This document shows, in pieces, positions 41,230-53,215 of a stretch of DNA of 64,000 nucleotides. Below the pieces are notes generated by a model. That model worked only from the letters and a program-made list of their open reading frames with translations, was not told the DNA's origin and ran no database searches. Each line of letters opens with the position of its first letter. Position 1 is the stretch's first letter. Source of the stretch: Merluccius polli (taxonomy: Eukaryota; Chordata; Actinopteri; Gadiformes; Merlucciidae); the NCBI GenBank assembly GCA_030340625.1, contig JAOPHQ010000621.1:1-64000 (forward strand). The letters run 5' to 3'. The translations under genes were made by a program, and so were the position numbers.

Positions 41230-43165
41230 CATACGTTCAAACCATCCCTTGAATGTGGTCGGCACGTTTGACTTCCAATGTCTTAAGATACGCTTAAGTA
41301 ACAATCAGATAAAGTACAGTACTTTGGTGTCAATCCCAGCACACATGCTGGGGTGTTAGTCAGGTGGACTCTTAATACTTTACTCAAGAAAAAAACAATC
41401 TCATTCCACATGAATTAGATTTTCTCACAATCATATAATATATGTACCAAAGTACCCCCCTCCTGTCCACATCTCCAACAGGTGTCACTTTTCATTAATT
41501 TCAGCCTGGAGAGTTGACTTGGGGTGAACTTCTGTTCAGGATTTTATACAATATAAGTTGTGATTGGGCTTCACGAGAACAGCCAAACCAGGATTATTAT
41601 TTTTTTCTTCCAATCTACGTCAGGAATTACTTCACCAACATCTTTTTCCCAACTAATCCTGAGTCCCTCCAAGTTAGGTGCATGCACAACCATAATATGA
41701 TTATAAAATCTTGAAGCCCCATCTTCACATGCCCTTTTTTATAAAATAATGATTGAATCCCTGTTAATGTGTCAATATTAACCTTGATGCTTGCCCTTAT
41801 GCAGTGCCTAAACTCTAAAAATCTCCCAAACTGATTACTGTCCAAATTAAAATCACTTTTAATAGCGTCAAACGATCTTAATTCTCCTCTCCCCAACCAA
41901 GTCACCCGAACAATTAATTTAATTCCTGCTTTAATCTAAGAATCTCATCGGATGGGCTTTTTATCTATAATCATTGTCTTATAAAACCAAATTGAAGCTT
42001 TAGGTGTCAAACAAGGATTGGAATTGGTTAAAGGAAGGGTAATTGGTAATATAAATGAGATAAAGCATCTTAGGAGCTATTATCATCTTGATTAGATTCA
42101 TTTTATCTAAAAGAGAGATATTCATTTTAGCCCAGTTCTGTAGCACAGTTAGGGGAGATGTTAGTTTTCATTATCACTACCAGTCCCAGTACAAGCTTAA
42201 CACCTAGATACGTCATCCACCTCGCATGCAGGCATCCATCTAAACTGCCACTTTTCTCTAATAACTGGTTGTGGGCATATTCGAGATAGTAGCATAGACT
42301 TATTCCAGTTCACAGTATAGCCAGAAATCTCAGAAAACCAATCAATAACTGAGCAAATGCTCTCATAGCTGCTGTCTGAGGGTTGCTAGAGGTCAGTACA
42401 ATGTCGTCCGCATACAAAAATGATTCATTTTCTTCTTTAGCAGCTTTTAGCTGTTATGCTGCACAAAACGGGAACAAACTACCAGCTGAACTGAAATCAG
42501 CCCCAACTGTGAACATTTTTAAATCCAGGTTAAAAACACTTCTCTTCTCCTGTGCTTATGATTGAGCTTGTTTTTGTAAATTTTAATTGCACTATGTCCT
42601 TTTAAATCATGATTTTATGCTGCTCTTATAGTATTTTATTTATTTCTATTCTTCTGTAGTTGTTTTTATTTATTTATTTATTTTGATTTTTTTTTACATT
42701 TTATTTCAATTCTTGTTTTATGTAAAGCGCATTGAGTTGCCATTGTGTATGAAATGCGCTATATAAATAAAGCTGCCTTGCCTTGCCTTGCCTTTACCTG
42801 TTACTACACATTTCATATTTTGGTTTGCAATGGCTTTCTGCAATGGCTACTAGTTCTGAATGTGCCACGCCTTAACTTAAAGGAGGGCGATATCCCATTA
42901 TTGACAACAGTAGCCATCGGGTAATTGTACCTATTGAATAAATGATGGCGTAGAAAATAAATGAAAATTCTACCTCATCGACCGCCTTCTCAGCATCCTG
43001 GATGAGAAGGTACTGTAAAATATCTGGCCCACCCAATCTCTTAATACCATCCAAATGCGTTTCTTGAATAAGAGCTGTTTCTAGTTTTTTTTCTCTTGCT
43101 AACATGGTGGAAACCATCTATGTTCCAGGATACTACTTTAAGCATACCCATATCACCTTATTATT
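41230..43165 (-). mobile_element. L1-like LINE relic, internally deleted and interrupted
   Basis: On the minus strand the fragment starts at about 43160 with LKVVSWNIDG and ETALIQETHLDGIKRLGG, the N-terminus of an AP-type endonuclease. It then jumps to LLIQDAEKAVDEVEF, an RT motif, implying an internal deletion. Further on are YADDIVLTSSNPQ at about 42410-42370 (the RT catalytic box), then ISGYTVNWNKSMLL and WAKMNISLLDKMNLIKMIIA at 42130-42060. Many stops and frame changes make it dead. A different LINE tail (42430-42795, plus strand) lies in the middle. Confidence 0.8.
42430..42795 (+). mobile_element. Non-LTR retrotransposon 3' tail with CCTTG repeat
   Basis: A short frame reads AAQNGNKLPAELKSAPTVNI and FKSRLKTLLFSCAYD before a stop at 42565, the C-terminal end of a fish reverse-transcriptase protein. 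The 3' UTR ends GCGCTATATAAATAAAGCTG followed by CCTTG repeats (about 42775-42795), a tail often seen in fish. It sits inside the L1-like relic in the opposite orientation. Confidence 0.75.
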
Positions 43166-45652
43166 TGGATACATTTTTAGATAGTAAATAACTATCTATA
43201 CCTTCCTTTCCCATGACTTTTGTACGTTGAAATGCTGTGTATAGGGCTAAACGTTGTAACTGCAAATACTGTAATGGCCACTGTCTGGATTATATCACAC
43301 TGTAGACATATGAGGCACAACATTTTACATAGAACATTAAACAAAACAAAAACCAGAAAAACCAACATCCTATCCATAACTCTGAATGGTCCCAGGACCA
43401 CAACCGTAATAACCTAGCAAACACAAATCAAACAAAAACACGTTTTCTTTTCCTTTGGTTTCGTTCCCTCGCTTATTTCGCTACGTTAAGCGCACAGCCT
43501 GAGTACAGATGACTGGATGGTTGCGTGTGTGCAGTTGTTTTTGTTTGTCAGCGTGTTTCCCTACTATGTCAAACTCCCAGGGCAGCCCACAAAATAATGG
43601 TGGATATTTCATCATCTTAAAGGCAATCACAGCATAGATCCATCCATCTCAGTAGACTGTTACCCTCAGACTCAACCATCGCTTTACCCAAGAAGACACG
43701 CAGGGGCTATAGGCGAGATTGGAGAAACTGGAGAAAAGACAAAAACGTTACAACCAGCTTTTATTAGCTCCGGTAGCGTTTGTTGATGTACATAATCCGG
43801 TGGTGGGGTTGGGGGGGGATACCATGTGAGCCTTGTTGATAGAAGGAACTGGCTTTTGGGTTCACATGGCCGGGGGGGGGAATGTTTACCTTTTGTTGCA
43901 CTTCGTCTGCTCTATGCACGTCTGCTTTGCATGGAAACTTGCATGCTTGCCTTTGAGACTTGCCACGAAGCAAAAACACGACTTGTTGTATTTAGTAGAC
44001 ATAATAATCTGGCAAGGTCCGAGGCTGGAGTGGAACCAAATGAAATACTATGCAGCGGTAGGCCTTTTCTCCGTCTCCAGATTTATATTGAGCCTGTTTC
44101 CAGGATATAAACATTGACATTGCACGACCTGTACAGTATAAACCCCTTTGGCCTGACAAACTGAATCACAGTTTCCCACTTGTGCATACGTATATTGATC
44201 CAAAAAAAAGAGAACGAATATAAACTTAGGAAAGTGTTCCATTCCAGCTCCAACATCATCTCCACTATAATCGCATGGCTGGAATAGTGAATGAGAAGCC
44301 AGAGGGTTTTAGCAAGAGCTGGACAGGTAAAGCCGTTTGATTAATGTCCTAATCCTCCCACGCTGGAAATTTGAGATTAACTGAGTCGTGTCGCAGTTTT
44401 TTAGAAACAAGATATGACTATCAACCCAAACAACAGCACAGCTGTGCTTGGATGAAACAAAGTACATTTCCAAAATCATATTGCTCTACTACTATTTATA
44501 GATTTTGAGTCAGCAATAAAACAACACACAATAAGACAGTCCGTCAAAGACTATAGTCATAGATTGCGGGAATTATATAACATTACCATGGATGTGTTAT
44601 GTGTGCTTTGGAGCCTGTGGAGTCACAATCAGATCCAGAACACATCCCAGCCTTTCCTCCCCTCTCGTGTCGGGCTGTAAATAAGTGACACTGATATCCA
44701 TGGCGACTGACAGGAGGACCAGGGAGCAGTGAGCTGCATCATCCCGGGGTCTGTCTGGAGGAGGGGACGACAGCTTGTAAAAGCCATCACAGGGTAGTGC
44801 TGTCTCAGGGATAAAAAGCGGGGGGTCCGGTGGAACAGTTTTGCTCTTCTTCATGACCTGAAAAGGAAAGGTATTGTCGGTACTTTTTCCGGCAGCGAGA
44901 TTTCCAAGAAGCTGCAGGAGGAAGGAGAGCGATAGTGGCTGCGAATTAAGATTCGACACGTGTGTTTGAATCATACTTGCCAGATACTGGCAGTTTACTT
45001 TTTTTTTCTTCATTGTTTTGATTGACACCATACATTGTTTGTTGCCGACAAACAATGTATAAACAGCACTCACATGAGCTGGGTGTTTGATCAAATATTC
45101 CTTTTTGAAGACGTTTTCCCTATAGTGGTATATATGCATGTCTACGTCTATAAATGTATGTACATTCTCAAGTGGCTGTATGACTCGCAAATTGGGTTGA
45201 TGCACAATGTCCACTGGACGTTGTGTAGTAGGCCCTACAGCTTGAACTCTGAACACAGCCACGACTCAGCGACAGCGGGACATAGACTAATGTGCCGTGG
45301 CACAAACAGCACATTTCCAAAACAAGGCGAAGAGGGAACGCTTGAGAAGGACACAGAGACACTGAATCATCCGAAATAACAAACCAGTTATAAAGAGTGT
45401 GATAAAACACAGCAACCATCGCAGGAACCATCGCAGGAACCATCGCATCGCAGACGGGGACAAACGTACCTATAAAGAAAAAAAAAAGGGATATGGCAGC
45501 CAAACAACACTCTGATACTGGTCTGTGCTAACGAGACAGTGGGGTTTAGCGGGGGTCCTGCTGCGTGCTGATTGGCTGTGCATTGAGATGCCAGCGGGCT
45601 GTGTTTCCTGTGCCGGGATATAGCATGGAGGTTGTGCGACCTTTGTCTGAAA

Positions 45653-45656
<4 letters not shown>

Positions 45657-45721
<65 letters not shown>
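45657..45721. repeat. CT microsatellite
   Basis: About 32 CT units without interruption. Confidence 0.97.
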
Positions 45722-45722
<1 letters not shown>

Positions 45723-47295
45723 ATTCTCTATTATATTGCAACAGCTGGATGGTTTTGCATGTTTTTTGCATGTGTGTGTGTATATGCATGTATATGTGTG
45801 AAAGTGATAGTCTGCAATGTATGCAAGTGAGAATTTGTGCATGAGACATTGTGTGTGTATACACACACACATACACACACACATCTGAGCATGGAGAGGT
45901 GAAGAGCCAGCGCTGGGTGTGTTTACGCTACGCTCTGATCCATGGCTTTCATCAATGTCCCTTTCCATAACAAACCTCTGAGAACTTTCCCCCTCTAATT
46001 CACCAGGGCCTTGGACAGCTTCGCACCGCTTAAGGTTTCAAAGAGCACTCCTACACGTGCAACACGCACAGCTCAGCGCTCCTCACTGGGAGCTCATCGT
46101 TTGAAAGCGTTATTCGGCCCCGGCGGTGCCAAAAATGTGTGCACCTTGCCAGGGCCCCGCGTCCCAAGAACACACTTTTTGTTTCCAGTTTGAGTCGCTC
46201 CTCGTGTCTATCCGTGCTCCACCTCTCCCAGAAGCCAACATGGGTGAAGTGGACTGTCACACACACACACACACACACACACACGCATACCCCCCCCCCC
46301 CCCCCACCACCACCACCACATCCTCCATATCCCCCCCCCCACCACCCCGAGGGCCGACGCATACGGGAGCGGGAGCGAACACTGCCCTCGATGTATATTC
46401 TTACAGAAAAGAACCAAGTACAAGAAACCACCCTAGGCCTAATAATGGACCCCCCCCCCCCCCCCCCAACCACACACAGGAAAAGAGAAGAAAGAAAAGA
46501 AATACAAGGTCGCTGTAGAATCCTATTCTCTCTCTGCGTGCTGTTAAGTCATTCTGACACCAGAGCTAGCAGAAGTGGTGCATCTGGTAGCTACTCACAC
46601 CCCGAATGTGTGAGGGTGGGATAAAAAAAAGAAAAAAAAGGGTGGCTGGGCAATAATAGTTATTGATGGCGCTACACACACACACACAACAGGAAACTGC
46701 AGCACCTAATTGGTGATGACGGGATAGGTGCACGAGATTTGAGGTTATTCTTGTTTGGCTTGTGTGAGAACGACTGTGAGGGGGAAAAAAACATTGGACA
46801 GTTATCCACTTCAGTTAATGGCATACAGATCTCTTTGAATGAGCCTGCCGTCATCGTGGTTGTAGATTTCATAGTAATTCGATTCTCAGCAGAAAGTGCC
46901 TTTTCTATTTTTTTTTCTATATTAAGTCTATTTATAAAGTATTATTAAATATATAATTCAGAAATTCAAAGAGCACACAACTACACAAAATGAGTTGTTT
47001 CCTAAACACTGTTTTCAAGGTGTATGCATTGCATTTTTTGCATAGTTAAAAATTCATTATTTAAAAAAAAAACATTTTCTCAAAGGGTTGCAAAGCAGTG
47101 CCACATATTGGCACTGCTGATATATCCACTGATATTATAACTCCATATGACTGGGTTTGCTATGAAGGGAGGAGAGGGGAGTTAAAGAAACGAAAGCTGG
47201 GTCTATCCACTCTATCCTGTCTGCCATATGGACCGCCTGAGGCGGTGGACACACTACCTCACCAAGGTGAGACGGAGACATGAAGCAGACTCACA

Positions 47296-47316
47296 TGCAC
47301 ACACACACACTCACTC

Positions 47317-47408
<92 letters not shown>

Positions 47409-47532
47409 TCACACACACAGACCCACATGCACACACACACACACACACAGACTCACATGCACACACACACATGCAAGGACACTCTCAGTCTTACACACGC
47501 AAGGACACAGACACGCACGCACACACACACGT
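47296..47532. repeat. CA microsatellite
   Basis: CA runs, including more than 40 units from about 47320 to 47404, then blocks with CAGACTCACATGCA interruptions. Confidence 0.97.
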
Positions 47533-47610
47533 TTATCTAGTGAAAAACTAAAAAACTTTAGAGCAGGTTGTGCTTTAAAGTGTATATTTGTATTTATAGG
47601 TTCTCCTCAT

Positions 47611-47701
47611 CCAACCCAGTCTCACGTCAAAACATGTAATAACTACGTTTTGCGCTGTGGACCAACGTAGCTATGACACGTTTTGACGTGAGACTGGGTT
47701 G
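47611..47701. mobile_element. 91-bp foldback MITE
   Basis: CAACCCAGTCTCACGTCAAA and its inverse at the right end (TTTGACGTGAGACTGGGTTG) make terminal inverted repeats of about 25 bases. CCTCAT flanks both sides (47605-47610 and 47702-47707), a possible target duplication. Confidence 0.82.
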
Positions 47702-48749
47702 CCTCATACTAGAATCTAAGACCAATTCAGAAATGTGTAAGTCTTGAACCTCTCAGTTTATTTTCAATTTCCAAGGAGCGTTATCAACGGGCACAGACCA
47801 AAATATTCTCTGGACTTAAGATAGACTTACAACCAAGCTATGAAACGTGTGACTGTAAATTAAACTTTTACCAAATTCTGTCAGAAGTATGGCAAACACA
47901 TCTTTCTTATCAACAAAAGCTTTACGTATATTCTATCCTTTTCTTTTTGAAAATATACCGTCCAGTTTGTTTAATGCTGTCGCGATTCAACAGACAGACC
48001 ACACATTCCATTAGCGGCAGCCCCAAATGACGTAAATGGTTGTGATCGGGCCGACCAGGGCCAGGTCGGCTGGAAATCTGCCTTAACGGGACGGTGGCCG
48101 GATGTATCTCCCAGAGCAAATAAAATGAGCTCGCAGATACATGTTCTCCACTTACCAATTTGAAACAAGTGTAAAAAACTCAAGATCTGGTGGGTGGATG
48201 GGCACATTCATCATTTTAAATAGTTTTGAACTAAACATGACGACTGCAGTGAGAGAGTTACTAGAACTGTTTGTTCTCTTGACAAACGCAAATATTGCGT
48301 CACGTGTGATAAGCTTTCAACAGAAATGTGTCATTTATTATATTTCACACCGAGTTTTCCAGCAAGCATCCATCACGTGATCTTTTATGTCATGTTTTTC
48401 CTTCCATTATATTTATTCTCCCTATCAGAAAGGTGACAGTGAAAGCACATCCAAAAGAGCAGCTATTGACTAAAGCCTTGTTTGTTTGAGATTAAACTCC
48501 GATCGGCGTCTTTCCATCCACCGCCACCACCGCCATTGTTTTCATCCACACGCCTCTACCTAAGAGTCTCTGTGTATTTGTTCAGCGATAAATAAGCTCC
48601 GCCCACTGTCACACAATACAGTTAGTACAGTTAACAGCAAAAAAAAAAACTAAAAGAAAGAAAGGTGGAGTGCATGAGGACAGCCAAGGCCAGATGGATC
48701 CAGGTTCACATGACACCTCAGTGAGATCCATTACCTGCTTTAATTGCAT

Positions 48750-48812
48750 TGGGGGGGGGGGGCACAGGTTGCTGTGCCAGGTGCCTGATAACAAGGCCCC
48801 TGGCATCACGTG

Positions 48813-48845
<33 letters not shown>

Positions 48846-49069
48846 ACATGTGATAGCATAACGACCTGATGTCCGGCCATCCAGAGCGGAGATGCAGCCA
48901 GAAACCTATGGAGGCCACAAAATGCATACACAATACATACATGCATACTGTGCTTACATATGTGCATACATACGTACATACATACATACATACATACTTA
49001 AGTACGTACATACATACATACATACATACTTAAGTACATACATACATACATACATGCATACTGCACACG

Positions 49070-49125
<56 letters not shown>
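48750..49125. repeat. G run, C run, ACAT and CA repeats
   Basis: G12 at 48751-48762, a C run of about 29 at 48816-48844, ACAT/TACA repeats at 48930-49060, and a CA run at 49072-49125. Confidence 0.95.
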
Positions 49126-49129
<4 letters not shown>

Positions 49130-49298
49130 TAAATGTGCACACAAGTATCATCCCACTCCTCTCCATCAAATAGTAATTTGAAACTCTCAACCGCATTGCA
49201 TTGTGTGTGTTTGTGTTGTCATCTGTGCGTGTGCAAATGTGTTATTCGTGTGTGTGTGTGTTTGTGCACGTGTGTGTGTGCAAAATAAATGTGTTATT

Positions 49299-49333
<35 letters not shown>

Positions 49334-50790
49334 CTGCTGTCTCCTTTAGTGTGCTCCTGTTGGCTACCGCTGCTGCTGCATTTGTGTCAGTTACGAATAC
49401 GAGCATCTGTTTCCCGAACACAGCTTGCTACCCAGGCCAGCGCCGGGCTGTGTATGGCGCGTCCATCAGACAGGAGTCAGGTGGCGAGCGGCCCGAGCCC
49501 GGGGCTCCTGCATGCAATTTGGCAGACGAGCGGAGGGAACATAATCGTGCCGCATTAAACATAATGAGACTGATAGATAAAGAGAGCGAGAGAGAGAGCG
49601 AGCGAGAGAGAGAGAGACAGAGAGAGGGGTCAATGATATAGGAAAAATAAGATAAGGCAGAAAAAGGAGAGTGGGGGCCGGGGGGGGGGGGGGGGGGGGG
49701 GGGGGGGTGACTAGAGGACAGACCGCAAGACTGACAGCAGCTATTTTTAAACGAGAGCTTAGGGCTGAATAAAACATCCACCGGCTGGGGCTACGCGAGT
49801 TGCAGTCTTGAAATCACAGAATAACTCATCCACCCATACATGTAGCGCTCATCCACCCCAAGTCTGCAATATGTTCACAGGTTGCATGTCTTTCATGTTC
49901 AGCATATTCTAGTCTGGTCTGGTCCCATCTGGTGGGACATCGCATGGACTCACGTAGACTGTCCTTTGTAGCCATTTTAAATCATGATAAAGAAAACACG
50001 ACAGAACCAATAATGTGTGTGTGTGTGGGTGTGCGAGTACTTTTGATACGTTACCATGGCAAACTAACAGTGTATTGTGGTTGTTGTTGGTGTTGGTGTT
50101 GCTGTTGTTGTCCTCATCATGACATTATTCCTCATGTGTGTCAAACTACACAACACTTGGATGGAGCGCACTCTCTCTATGGGCTCATCAGGCGCACTCC
50201 TGTAAGCTCCGCTGGTGTCGTGCAACAGGGGGGGGCTTAGTCAGGTAAGACAGCTCTGGATGACCGGCCCACTACCATTCAAACCAATTGATCCTCGATC
50301 GTTGAGGACAGATGTATGCGTCAGAATCACAGGGTTGTTGTGATTCTGCCTGTCAGTGTGCCATGAAGCTCTAACCAATGTGTAAAATGTAATTGAGAAG
50401 GGTACTAGACAGACAGACAGACAGATCGATCGATTGCACTTCTACATTCTTCCTTAACTCTACATTTTGGGAGAACACGACACAACACAAGTGCAGGATC
50501 TCTCCATCCCGGTAATTGACCTGCTAAAAGAAGAGAAGAGAAATCCACACTCTGAGGTCCTCCATAAGAAATGACTACAAAGGAAACCACTTCCTTTCAC
50601 ATTGAATTAAGACTTTAAATAGGACAATGTCTCTTGTTTTACATTGGTGTTGCAGCCAGAATACAGAAAACATGTTTCTATTCCATTCTTTATTGATTAG
50701 GAGATCTGCGATCACATTTTCAGCCTAATACATACGAATACGAAGGTGAATGCCTGGTGATGTGATGTTATTATGTTATCGTGGAGCGTA

Positions 50791-50890
50791 TGTGGTCGAT
50801 AGCTTGTTTAGCAGCCTCACCTGGCCCGAGCAAGACTGATTAGATAATAATCTCAGGGTCGTGGGTTTGAGCCCCACATTGAGTGTCAGT
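50791..50890 (+). mobile_element. tRNA-derived SINE-like fragment
   Basis: ATAATCTCAGGGTCGTGGGT and TTGAGCCCCACATTGAGTG (about 50847-50885) closely resemble the anticodon-stem to T-arm half of vertebrate tRNA-Lys. The box B core GGTTTGAGCCC is one base from the consensus. The 5' half does not fold like a tRNA, so this is a SINE or retro-pseudogene rather than a tRNA gene. The stretch before it (AGCAGCCTCACCTGG, then GAGCAAGACTGAT) is related to the repeat copies at 30191 and 51003. Confidence 0.6.
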
Positions 50891-51002
50891 GTAGCAGTTG
50901 ACTCCTACCACACGCCACCTGGGCCCCTCCGACACAGGACACATAGTTGTTAGTATAAATCCATTTATTGGAGATGGCGAGATGTTACGTGCTGCCATGA
51001 CA

Positions 51003-51160
51003 GTGTCTCTCTCCTGAGTGTGTGTGGTGATGGCTGGTTAATCCTGGGTGCCATGATTGCTCTGCACCACAGGTGTGCAGCCCCACCCAGCCCAGAGTCT
51101 CATCAGTCTGACTCAGACCAGGTGAGGCTGTAGACCAGATATCAACCACACACACTCCAC
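51003..51160 (-). repeat. Interspersed repeat copy B
   Basis: Nearly identical to the sequence at 30191-30349 but inverted. It lies about 115 bases from the SINE-like fragment. Confidence 0.9.
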
Positions 51161-51191
51161 AGTGATGCTTCATGAATATCGACTATGACTA

Positions 51192-51785
51192 TAACTGGGT
51201 TTCCATCCAAATGTATCGCAGATGTTAATCAAATTTTCCGAAAATCGGCAAAAGAAAATGGGAATTTATGCGTGCTTCCATCCACTACTGTTATTTGAAT
51301 ATTAGGAGTTAGTTCATCGAGATAAGCAGTAGGTGTCGCTAACTCTCCAGTTAGGTGCCATTATACCACTACAGAAGAAGAGGGCGCAACAAGATGACGT
51401 AATTAAAAGAGCGCCGATCAAACCTCAAAACGAACCATCTAATATGGCATGTATGTTTATTTCTTGTTGGTGCAGTCTCCTCTTCGGTCCACACATACCT
51501 GATATTTTCGTCTACCGCCATTTTTCGTCTCTCCGGTGGAGCGGAAGCTGCAGAGTCACGTGATTTCTGTACATCATCATTTATTTGCATTCATACGCTG
51601 AATGGGTTTCCATTGCACTTTGTCAAATTAACCTTTTATCGATACACCAACTTTTCCACCTCCCTCAAGCGTAACATTTTTTTTACCGATATTTCGAGAC
51701 TTATTTGAATTTTCGGTGTTTCCACTCAGGTTTTTTATTCGCAAATTGAACATTTGAATAAAAAGAGGTGGATGGAAACGCACCT
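51192..51785. mobile_element. 594-bp hAT-like non-autonomous transposon
   Basis: The ends TAACTGGGTTTCCATCC and (complement of the right end) AGGTGCGTTTCCATCCACC form imperfect inverted repeats around GTTTCCATCCA. The 8-bp TATGACTA lies exactly on both sides (51184-51191 and 51786-51793), the length produced by hAT transposases. No transposase frame is present. Confidence 0.85.
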
Positions 51786-51899
51786 TATGACTATTCCATG
51801 GTTACCAGTATAACCACTTCTACACCACCACATGCACTAAGCTGGACTGCTACAATAGATCTGATTCAACAGACGAGCCATGAGGCCATTATTTCTATT

Positions 51900-52128
51900 T
51901 TGTGTCTTACATAACCTTCGCTTCTGCTTTTTTAAGCTGCCCTTTCGGCACCTTTCGCACTCCTAACCGTCCCTAGAAGGAGGGATCCATCTTCTGTGTT
52001 TCTTCCCTTTGGATTTGGGGAGTTTTTCCTTGCCCTTCAGGGGGCTTAGGATTAGGGGGTGTGGTAAAGCCCTGTGAGACTGTAACTCCTGTACAATGGG
52101 CTGCTATACAAATTATTCGACTTGAATG
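51900..52128 (+). mobile_element. Fish retroelement 3' tail-like sequence
   Basis: CTAGAAGGAGGGATCCATCT, TTCCCTTTGGATTTGGGGAG and CCTGTGAGACTGTAACTCCT are phrases that recur in fish genomes as the end of a retroelement, closing with CTATACAAATTATTCGACTT. I infer this from memory of the motif; the class is not settled. Confidence 0.5.
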
Positions 52129-52882
52129 ATGTTTCATTTCAACTTCTCCTTCAACCTCGGTGTCTCCTTCTTGTTCTGCTCTATCCTCCCTCCTTCCTTG
52201 CCTTACACCCTGCTTTTATCACTCTTTCACCTCCTTTTACTTTGAATGGATTCAAATCATAAATCAGGAGATTTATCTAATTATCCTCCCAGGGAACTTA
52301 CAGCCCGTCTGGAATGCCGCCCGCGCGCGCACGCTGACCTCATGGAAAACTACTTCCTGCCAAGGTTTCCTCGCATATCCCCTAAAAAGGAACCTCGTCT
52401 AGTTGTGGGTTTAGAAATAGACACGCTTAGCCACGGTTGACTTTCTTGTATTTATTTGATTCAATTTTTTTTTTTATTTCACCCTGCACCACAGTGAGAC
52501 CAAAATGTCATGAGGTAAAGTCACTGCTGAATGACACGCATCAGAAGGTCGCTTCTGCTCAAATGGGCGGAAAGGCGGAAAATGGCATTTGGGGAGTTAG
52601 CATGGAACGCATATACATTATATACATTACGGTGTGTGTGTGTGTCCTCTGGTCCGAGACCTGGTAGTGTTCATAGTGATGTCACTGGGTCTCATCTGTG
52701 AGCTGGATTGGTTAGCACATGCTCCCAGGCCCTATTTAGAGAGCGCACGACGAGGTTAACCTAGTTACCCTGAACCTCAGAAAAAAACGGTTTTGTTTTG
52801 TTTTTTTGTTGGTGCCAATGAACTGTCTCCTCTGGCACTACATCAGTCTGCTGGTGATGAACGAGTCCCTTATCTTGCATTT

Positions 52883-52884
<2 letters not shown>

Positions 52885-52926
<42 letters not shown>

Positions 52927-53215
52927 GTGGTTGCTCTCTTTTTCTGATGCTGATTCTTTTTCACTCTCTTTCTCCATTTCTATCTTTCTCTCTCATGCTG
53001 TCTCGCTCTCTTTCTCTCATGCTCATTCTTTCTCCATCTCTCTCTTTCTCTCTCAGGCCCTCTCGTTCTCTTTCTCTTTCTCTCGCTCTAATGCTCTCTC
53101 TCCCTTTCTCTCTCTCGCTCTCTTATGTTGTTTCTCTCTTGCTTTCTCATTCCCTTTTCCTCTCTCATGCCCTCTCGCTATCTTTCTCTCTCATGCTCTC
53201 TCTCTCTCTCGAGCG
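52885..53215. repeat. CT-rich repeat tract
   Basis: A pure CT run (52887-52924) followed by about 290 bases of degenerate CTCTTTCTC sequence with GCTCTCATG units. Long open frames here are repeat translations. Confidence 0.95.

Noticed and set aside
44597..45262. 221-residue minus-strand frame in kcnk3 intron 1
   Set aside because: The longest unexplained frame, but with no domain, signal or repeated conserved motif that I recognise, and it crosses AT-rich stretches.
50847..50885. tRNA-Lys gene
   Set aside because: Only the 3' half resembles a tRNA; the D-arm and acceptor pairing are absent.
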